Positions 41,280-46,973 of a stretch of DNA of 46,973 nt are shown here, piece by piece. The stretch's first letter is position 1. Every line of letters begins with the position of its first letter. A program made the translations under genes and the position numbers. The stretch is taken from assembly GCF_000281045.1 (NCBI RefSeq), contig NW_008246162.1:103611-150583 (forward strand), given 5' to 3'. The notes under the pieces are model-generated. The model was not told where the DNA came from. It did no database searches and saw only the letters and a list, made by a program, of their open reading frames with translations. Source of the stretch: Saprolegnia diclina VS20 (taxonomy: Eukaryota; Oomycota; Saprolegniomycetes; Saprolegniales; Saprolegniaceae).

Positions 41280-44200
41280 ATGAAATCCTACTTGGCCCAT
41301 GCGGTCGCGGCGTGGATAGCATGGCGCCCCGCGACTGCGCTGGACAGAGTCTTCTACGGCCTCGACTACGACGCGCGGACGTCGAGTGCCGGCGGCTGCA
41401 AGGACGACGCCGACGTCCGGCTCGACTTCCGCGCCATGGCCGCCGTGACCAGCAACGTACGCATCGACAACATGGGTGAGCCCTGCGTGGAGCGCATCCT
41501 TGGCGTCGCCGCCGAGCACAACATGCGGGTCTGGCTCGGCCTCGCGGGTGACATTGACGCCGACCTCGATGCGTTCGAGCGCGACTTCCGCACCTTCCAG
41601 CGCCTCGTCAAGGAGAAGAAGGTCCGCAACGACAACGTGCTCGGTGTTGGCGTTGCATCCGAGGCCATCTACCGCCACTACATCCAGGGCCGGCGTGACT
41701 TTGCACAACGCGACGGCTCGGACAAGCTCATTGCGTACGCAGCCAAAACGCGCGACTTTGTCCGCGCGAACGGCCTCAACTTCCCTGTGACCATCTCCGA
41801 CGTCATGGACGCGTACAAGTACTCGGCCAACCTCTACGACGCGGTCGACGTGGTCTCGGCCAACCAGTTTTCGCAGTGGGAGACGATCCCGGTCGAGGAC
41901 GGCGTCAACACGATGTTCGACCGCCTCATCCCGATCCGCGCGCAGGCTGTGAAGCGCGGCAAGCCCATCATGATCATGGAGACGGGGTGGAGCCAGGCCG
42001 GTCAGAACCCGAGCATCGTCGCGGCGTCGCCCGAGTCGGCGGCGCGGTACCTCAAGGACTTTTTGGCGTTTGCGGACGAGCAGAACATCCAGTACTACTA
42101 CTTTACGTCGTTCAACCTGCTCTTTGGCGGCGACAACGACTTTGGCCTCATCGAGAAGAACTTTGGCGTCTTTGACGAGCAGCGCAAGATCCACCCGCTC
42201 CTCGGCGCGGTCGAGGTCGGTCCTCGCCCGGTGGCTGTGCGTCTCTGGCACAACGGCAAGGTGATCAAGGTGAACGGCGCCAACACGCGCACGTACGGCC
42301 GCGTGTACTTGGGCGAGCCCAACTACGGCCTAACCGGTCACTACGACGAAGAGATCTGGTTCTACTACGCGGAGAAGAACATGTTCAAGTCCAAGAGCAG
42401 CAACCAGTGCTTGGACACGTACGTCGACGGCGACGGCAACGACGTGCTCCATGTCTACAAGTGCGACAAAGGCAAATCGACACAAAAATGGTCGTTTGCA
42501 CCGGACGGTGGCTTTGAGGTTGTCGCCGCGCCCAGCGTCGCATCGGGGCGCCGGTTTCTTCGCGGGGCGCAGTCGGAAGATCCGATGGAAGACAAGTGTG
42601 GCCACGATTGCGTCAACAACTGCCAGTTTGTCGGTGCTGGCTACACGCTCTGCTACGACGGCTGGAACCCGTACCAGTGCTCGCTCATGGGTCCGACCCA
42701 CCATTGGTGCGGGGCGCCAACGCAAGCCAAGCCGGCGCGGGCGACCCGGCGACCCACCGCGCGGCCACCAACGGCAGCACCGACGACAACCGTAGCGCCG
42801 ACGCCTCGGCCCACTATTCGACCAGAAACAACGGCACCGACACACGCACCGACGCACGCACCGACGCATGCACCGACGCACGCACCGACGCACGCACCGA
42901 CGCACGCACCGACGCATGCACCGACACCGGCACCGACAGTAGCGCCCACACGACCGCCATCAACGCCTTCGCCAACATCCACGCCGAGCCCAGGGTTGCG
43001 GCACATGCATCCGATCGAGCCCGTGACGGCGGCGACGGGTATTCTCATTTCGCATGGTCCGTCTGCCAAGTGCATTGGCGTCGGCGACGGCACCAACATG
43101 GTGCACTTGGCTACGTGTGGCTTTGGACCGTCGACAACGTTTAGCCTCCGAGCGCTCGGCACCGAGGAGGTCTACTTGCACCAAGGCGACGCCAAGCTTG
43201 TGAACGACTACGGCCTCGTGCGCGTGAGCTCGTCGGCGCCAGCGCCAGACGCAGCCATTTGGTTCTTCGACCCGATTGCGCAGACGATTCGGAGCAAGGC
43301 GAATGGCGACGCGTGCCTCGAGCTCGTCGGGGATGTCGTCGGTGGCCTCGTCGAGACGCGCTTGTGTGACGCGCGCAATGTCATGCAAAAGTGGCTTTAC
43401 AACGACCGGACGGGCCAGGTGAGTCATTTTCTCAAGGCAATCATGTGCTTGGCAACCGACAAGGCCACGCGCGGCCTCCAAGTTCGGTATTGCGACGTCC
43501 AAGACCCGCTTCAAACGTTCATGGTCGGCCTTGTGCATGCGTCTCAGACGCCGACACTTGATATCGACGATGCCAGCGATGACGACGATGTGACGCCGAC
43601 AGTGACGACAAAGGCACCGATGACGTCAACGATTCAAGCACCGACGGGGGCACCGACCGCGGTAACGACGGGGGCACCGACTGCAGCAATGACCGTAGCG
43701 CCAACAACGGCGGCGCAGTTGCAGCAAAACACGAGCGCGCCACCTGAGCATCGACCGACACCAGCGCCGGACACGCCGCCTGTCGTTGCCGTCTTGCCGC
43801 ATCCAGCCTCGTCACCGCCGGTTACGATGTCGCCACACCCGTCCCAAGGTTCCCTGACGACAGCACCAATGACATTGCCGATGGCCACCCAAGGGGCTTC
43901 ACGGCCCACTGAAGTTGGACCGAAACAAACTGCTGCGACGCTTGAGGTCACGGCGGCACCCACTCAAGTCGCAACAACAGCTGTACCTGGAACGACGACG
44001 ACGCGCGCGGCAACCACTGCACCGACAGTAGAGGCGCAGCTGTCGGTCACCGAGCCGGTCGCTCTGGAGCACACCGATCTGCCAAAGACGACCAGCGCAG
44101 CGTATCCAGTAACGTCCGATGCACCGACACCAATGGCCGTGGCCGTACCGACCCCGGCGCCATCGCATCCCAGACCAAGTGAAGCTCTGGCACACCGGAC

Positions 44201-45401
44201 ACCGGCGGTAACGAAGCCCCAACCCGCATCGATGCACCTCCCGGTGACTCACGGCACCGGTGTCCACAAAAGCACTACCGAGGCGCTACCGTCAACACCG
44301 GTGCTGACGCAACCGACCGAGATGCCAAAGCACACGTCGGTCGTTAGTCGCCAACCGTCATCGCCGACGCCGACACCAACCGTTACTACAGAGCGACGCA
44401 CTACCGCACCGTCGCATGAAGGTGAGGTGACACATCAGTCGACGCCCGTCGTGACGTTGCCGCCGACCAAAGCGACGCTACCGGTGCCCGAGAGCTCGTC
44501 AGCGCCGCCGAGAGTCGTTCAGGAGACGCCACCTGTGTCGAAACCGATGTCTTGGTCGTCGCCACCGCTTCCGGCGACGCAAGCTCCGTCCGAGCCTGTC
44601 GGCACAAATCCGCTGGATCCGAGCGTTCAAACTGCCACCGATGCTCCCGCGGTTGCTGAGCAAACGACCGAAACGGTGTCGACTGACGCACCGACCCCAT
44701 CGCCGCGGGAGGTGAGCAATCTTGCATCTCGCACGCCGGCAGCACTAACGGCTGCTCCGTCGAGTGCACCTGAACCTACGATTGTGCCGGATACCATCGT
44801 CGTCGATCCCACCGCGCCTGCCAAATTTGTGCCAACTGACCCGCCCGCGACAGCAGGCTCGCACCCGACGGCCACTCCGCGTGCCTCTGGAGTCGGAGTC
44901 ACTGCGTCGACGGCGACGACAACAGCAGTAGCATCGACGCCTCCGCCGACAAAGGCTTCCATCGTCAAGCCCACATCAAGCCCGATGCACCAGGCTACTG
45001 AAGCTCCTACGCACGAGCCAACAAAAGTACCGACGTTCGAGCCCACGGTACCGCCGACGCGCAAGCCGAAACAGAGCCCGCCATCCGAGCCGACGAAAAC
45101 GCCGACGTTTAAGCCCTCAAGGAGTCCGTCGCCCAGACCCACTGATGCACTAACGCCCGAGCCAACGGAGGCACCAAGGCCCGAGCCTACGGAGGCACCA
45201 ACGCCCGAGCCTACGGAGGCGCCAACGCTGGAGCCTACGATGGCGCCGACACCAGAGCCGACCCCCAAGCCTACAAAGGCCCCGACGCACAAGCCAACAA
45301 AGCCTCCGACGCACAAGCCAACGCCAGAGCCCACGGAGGCGTCGACGTCGTACTGGCCTGGCTGGTACCGCATCATCTCGACGTTCTGGCCGGTGCGCTA
45401 A
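41280..45401 (+). CDS. secreted GH17 beta-1,3-glucanase with CBM13-like lectin modules and Thr/Pro-rich tail
   Basis: Single exon of 1373 aa. The start is the ATG of MKSYLAHAVAAWIAWRPATA, a signal peptide likely cut before LDRVFYG; the same junction is seen in the next gene. The GH17 barrel spans about residues 21-300. The probable acid/base is Glu118 in GVASEAIYR and the nucleophile Glu224 in METGWSQAG. A ricin-type module follows (SNQCLDTYVDGDGN, STQKWSF), then a Cys-rich stretch (CGHDCVNNCQF, HHWCG), an APTH repeat block and a second ricin-type region (NGDACLELV, VMQKWLY). The last 550 residues are Thr/Pro/Ser-rich, mucin-like and probably O-glycosylated. Glucans are the oomycete wall polymer, so wall remodelling is likely. 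No membrane or GPI end is seen. Confidence 0.9.
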   Translation: MKSYLAHAVAAWIAWRPATALDRVFYGLDYDARTSSAGGCKDDADVRLDFRAMAAVTSNVRIDNMGEPCVERILGVAAEHNMRVWLGLAGDIDADLDAFERDFRTFQRLVKEKKVRNDNVLGVGVASEAIYRHYIQGRRDFAQRDGSDKLIAYAAKTRDFVRANGLNFPVTISDVMDAYKYSANLYDAVDVVSANQFSQWETIPVEDGVNTMFDRLIPIRAQAVKRGKPIMIMETGWSQAGQNPSIVAASPESAARYLKDFLAFADEQNIQYYYFTSFNLLFGGDNDFGLIEKNFGVFDEQRKIHPLLGAVEVGPRPVAVRLWHNGKVIKVNGANTRTYGRVYLGEPNYGLTGHYDEEIWFYYAEKNMFKSKSSNQCLDTYVDGDGNDVLHVYKCDKGKSTQKWSFAPDGGFEVVAAPSVASGRRFLRGAQSEDPMEDKCGHDCVNNCQFVGAGYTLCYDGWNPYQCSLMGPTHHWCGAPTQAKPARATRRPTARPPTAAPTTTVAPTPRPTIRPETTAPTHAPTHAPTHAPTHAPTHAPTHAPTHAPTPAPTVAPTRPPSTPSPTSTPSPGLRHMHPIEPVTAATGILISHGPSAKCIGVGDGTNMVHLATCGFGPSTTFSLRALGTEEVYLHQGDAKLVNDYGLVRVSSSAPAPDAAIWFFDPIAQTIRSKANGDACLELVGDVVGGLVETRLCDARNVMQKWLYNDRTGQVSHFLKAIMCLATDKATRGLQVRYCDVQDPLQTFMVGLVHASQTPTLDIDDASDDDDVTPTVTTKAPMTSTIQAPTGAPTAVTTGAPTAAMTVAPTTAAQLQQNTSAPPEHRPTPAPDTPPVVAVLPHPASSPPVTMSPHPSQGSLTTAPMTLPMATQGASRPTEVGPKQTAATLEVTAAPTQVATTAVPGTTTTRAATTAPTVEAQLSVTEPVALEHTDLPKTTSAAYPVTSDAPTPMAVAVPTPAPSHPRPSEALAHRTPAVTKPQPASMHLPVTHGTGVHKSTTEALPSTPVLTQPTEMPKHTSVVSRQPSSPTPTPTVTTERRTTAPSHEGEVTHQSTPVVTLPPTKATLPVPESSSAPPRVVQETPPVSKPMSWSSPPLPATQAPSEPVGTNPLDPSVQTATDAPAVAEQTTETVSTDAPTPSPREVSNLASRTPAALTAAPSSAPEPTIVPDTIVVDPTAPAKFVPTDPPATAGSHPTATPRASGVGVTASTATTTAVASTPPPTKASIVKPTSSPMHQATEAPTHEPTKVPTFEPTVPPTRKPKQSPPSEPTKTPTFKPSRSPSPRPTDALTPEPTEAPRPEPTEAPTPEPTEAPTLEPTMAPTPEPTPKPTKAPTHKPTKPPTHKPTPEPTEASTSYWPGWYRIISTFWPVR
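42833..42926 (+). repeat. 12-bp tandem repeat coding APTH units
   Basis: About seven to eight copies of GCACCGACGCAC with few changes, inside the glucanase gene. It links the first lectin module to the second. Confidence 0.85.
44990..45348 (+). repeat. degenerate PT-rich repeat at the glucanase C-terminus
   Basis: Imperfect 12- to 24-base units coding EAPTPEPT, KPTKAPTH and similar. Less regular than the upstream APTH block. Confidence 0.75.
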
Positions 45402-46400
45402 GGGCATCCACCTATCTGTTCGTGCCAAAGTCTACGCGTGCTATTTTTATTAACCACGTAGTGTATATAAATGTTTGTAAACTATCTCTACGTCCATAGT
45501 AACGTTAGGAATTGATTCTTGGCTTGGATCTACAAAAGCGATCTTTCATGGGACTTTGACGTTCGTCGCACAATCGTATGTGACTCCCTTGTGGCCAATC
45601 ACAAACATGTGTGTGACGGAGCAGACCGCACCTGAATCGCCGCTTCCTGCTGACGACACCGAAGACAGCGACAGCCGCGTCGACATTCATTGCGTCCGAG
45701 AGGCTAGGATACCGTACGAATACAGGCCGCCGAAATTTGCCGCCGTCAGTTGATCGCAGGTTGATCGAAAGCGCGCAGCTGGTCCAGAAGCTTGATGGTG
45801 GGACGTCGAAATGTCCCTTCGTTCGATTGCAGCAGGTGGGTGGCACGCGCCTGATCGGCGCGCCTCGGTCCCTTCGCCCTGCACAAGCAGGTCATGAAGA
45901 ACGAGCTTACAGACGCTCGGTGAACCCTCGTCCTCGATCCATGACTTCCTGAAGCTAGTCGATGCGGTGTCGAGACAAGAAGCCGCGCGCCGAATCGTGG
46001 CATCTCACCCACTGCACTCTGCGCCTGCAATTGCGGAACCCAGACCTCGCCTTGCCGCGTACAGTACGACGACGACGACGACAAGTCGATGTATGTATTG
46101 GCGACAAAGGGACAAAAAGCCATCCAAGCCGTTGGTTGGTCGTCGCTCCGAGCCCCACGCCAACTTGCACTGTATCACGCTCGGTGCAAGATGATATGCT
46201 GGCTGCCACCTGGTGATATCCGAATCTTGGCCTCATTTCAGGGCGCTTCGATGCCACTCATCGCTATTTTTTGCAAATTGTATTTAAACACTTGGTGTTT
46301 GTATGGAATCTCACAGGTGCAATCTGAGGCCTGAAATCAGGTCGGCGCGCGCCGCGGCAGTCGAGGCTGGTGCCAGTCAGTTCATTTCCGAATCGTCGAG
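45402..46400. other. intergenic between tandem GH17 genes
   Basis: No gene is seen. One CCAAT (about 45594-45598) lies in the first fifth. Confidence 0.5.
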
Positions 46401-46973
46401 ATGAAGGCTGCATTGACCTGCGCTGTCATCGCCGGGGCCGTCCAGGCGACCCTTGGCCTTGACCGCTTCTTCTACGGTCTGGACTACGACACGCGGGCCA
46501 ACCAGTGGGGCGGTTGCAAGTCCGAGTGGGCGATCCGCGAGGACTTCAAGGCCATGAACACGGTCACGACCAACGTGCGCATCTACTCGACCGAGAACCC
46601 GTGCGTCGAGCGCGTGCTCAAGATCGCCGGCGAGCACAAGATGAAGATCTGGATGGGTCTCTGGGGCAACATCGAAGCCGACCTCGACTCGTTCGAGCGC
46701 GACTTTGCCAACTTCCAGCGCCTCGTCAAGGAGAAGAAGGTCCGCAACGACAACGTGCTCGGTATCGGTGTCTCGTCGGAGGCCATCTACCGCCACTACA
46801 TCCAGGGCGGCCACGATTTCGCCGAGACGGACGGTACCGAGAAGCTCATCGGCTACGTCTCGCGCACGCGCGACTTTATCCGCGCGAACGGCCTCAACTT
46901 CCCTGTGACCATCTCGGACGTCATGGATGCGTACAAGTACTCGGCCAACCTCTACGACGCGGTCGACGTGGTC
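46401..46973 (+). CDS. second GH17 beta-1,3-glucanase, 5' part only
   Basis: The first 191 codons; the gene runs off the window. The signal peptide is MKAALTCAVIAGAVQATLG, then LDRFFYGLDYDTR. It aligns gap-free with the first GH17 gene, keeping the probable acid/base Glu in GVSSEAIYR. The first 100 residues are clearly diverged, whereas residues 161-191 (RANGLNFPVTISDVMDAYKY and on) are identical. It is a tandem duplicate on the same strand, 1 kb downstream; whether it also carries lectin and Thr/Pro-rich parts cannot be seen. Confidence 0.9.
   Translation, partial: MKAALTCAVIAGAVQATLGLDRFFYGLDYDTRANQWGGCKSEWAIREDFKAMNTVTTNVRIYSTENPCVERVLKIAGEHKMKIWMGLWGNIEADLDSFERDFANFQRLVKEKKVRNDNVLGIGVSSEAIYRHYIQGGHDFAETDGTEKLIGYVSRTRDFIRANGLNFPVTISDVMDAYKYSANLYDAVDVV

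Noticed and set aside
44627-45376. Minus-strand frame of VGSGVGASVG repeats
   Set aside because: Antisense of the PT-rich repeats of the glucanase.

Overview
The window looks like nuclear DNA of an oomycete, most likely a saprolegnialean (Aphanomyces/Saprolegnia/Achlya type). The signs are GC-rich third codon positions, closely packed genes, very short introns (40-75 nt in 52 introns modelled here), a secreted GH17 glucanase with a CBM13-like lectin and a long Thr/Pro-rich tail, and SulP-STAS-cNMP transporters. The lineage call is inference; the compact eukaryotic gene structure is read directly. Exon models were made by hand from GT..AG borders that keep frame and restore family alignment. 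No rRNA, tRNA, CRISPR array or intact mobile element was recognised.

Layout. 1-6.1 kb: a cytochrome b561-type membrane protein (-), RNA polymerase subunit RPB10 (+), origin recognition complex subunit 3 (-, 4 exons), and a small hypothetical gene (+). 6.2-11.3 kb: a membrane-anchored SNAP-like protein, a small zinc-binding protein and RBBP5/Swd1 of the Set1/COMPASS methyltransferase (all +). 11.4-16.7 kb: a protein with two cNMP-fold domains and a zinc cluster, then the retriever subunit VPS35L in 14 exons (both -). 16.8-17.5 kb: NAA20, catalytic subunit of NatB (+). 17.5-19.3 kb: gene-poor stretch with a possible two-helix protein and a long hairpin. 19.3-23.6 kb: a four-helix membrane protein (+), GINS subunit SLD5 (-), prohibitin-2 (+) and a Myb/SANT-like DNA-binding protein (-). 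24.1-31.4 kb: two paralogous SulP-STAS-cNMP transporters head to head around a 2.1-kb spacer. 31.8-39.4 kb: BRCA2 with eight BRC repeats (+), a lipoate-protein-ligase-like protein (-), a UbiC-like chorismate lyase (+), mitochondrial bL34m (-), DPM2 (+) and a TOM22-like import receptor (-). 39.4-41.3 kb: gene-poor. 41.3-46.97 kb: a GH17-CBM13-Thr/Pro-rich glucanase and a second GH17 copy cut by the window end.

How the genes relate. Most are single-copy housekeeping genes arranged in divergent and convergent pairs. ORC3, SLD5 and BRCA2 serve replication and recombination. VPS35L and the SNAP-like protein serve membrane traffic. bL34m, TOM22, PHB2 and the lipoate ligase act in mitochondria, and the UbiC-like protein may feed ubiquinone synthesis. 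Three divergent promoters (VPS35L/NAA20, SLD5/PHB2, bL34m/DPM2) share a TTTYAGCCAAT box. The parts most worth following are the UbiC-like gene in a eukaryote, the tower-less BRCA2 with mostly FxTG repeats, the membrane-anchored SNAP, the transporter pair, the TAG-acceptor/GTAC-donor intron style and the blockwise identity of the two glucanases.
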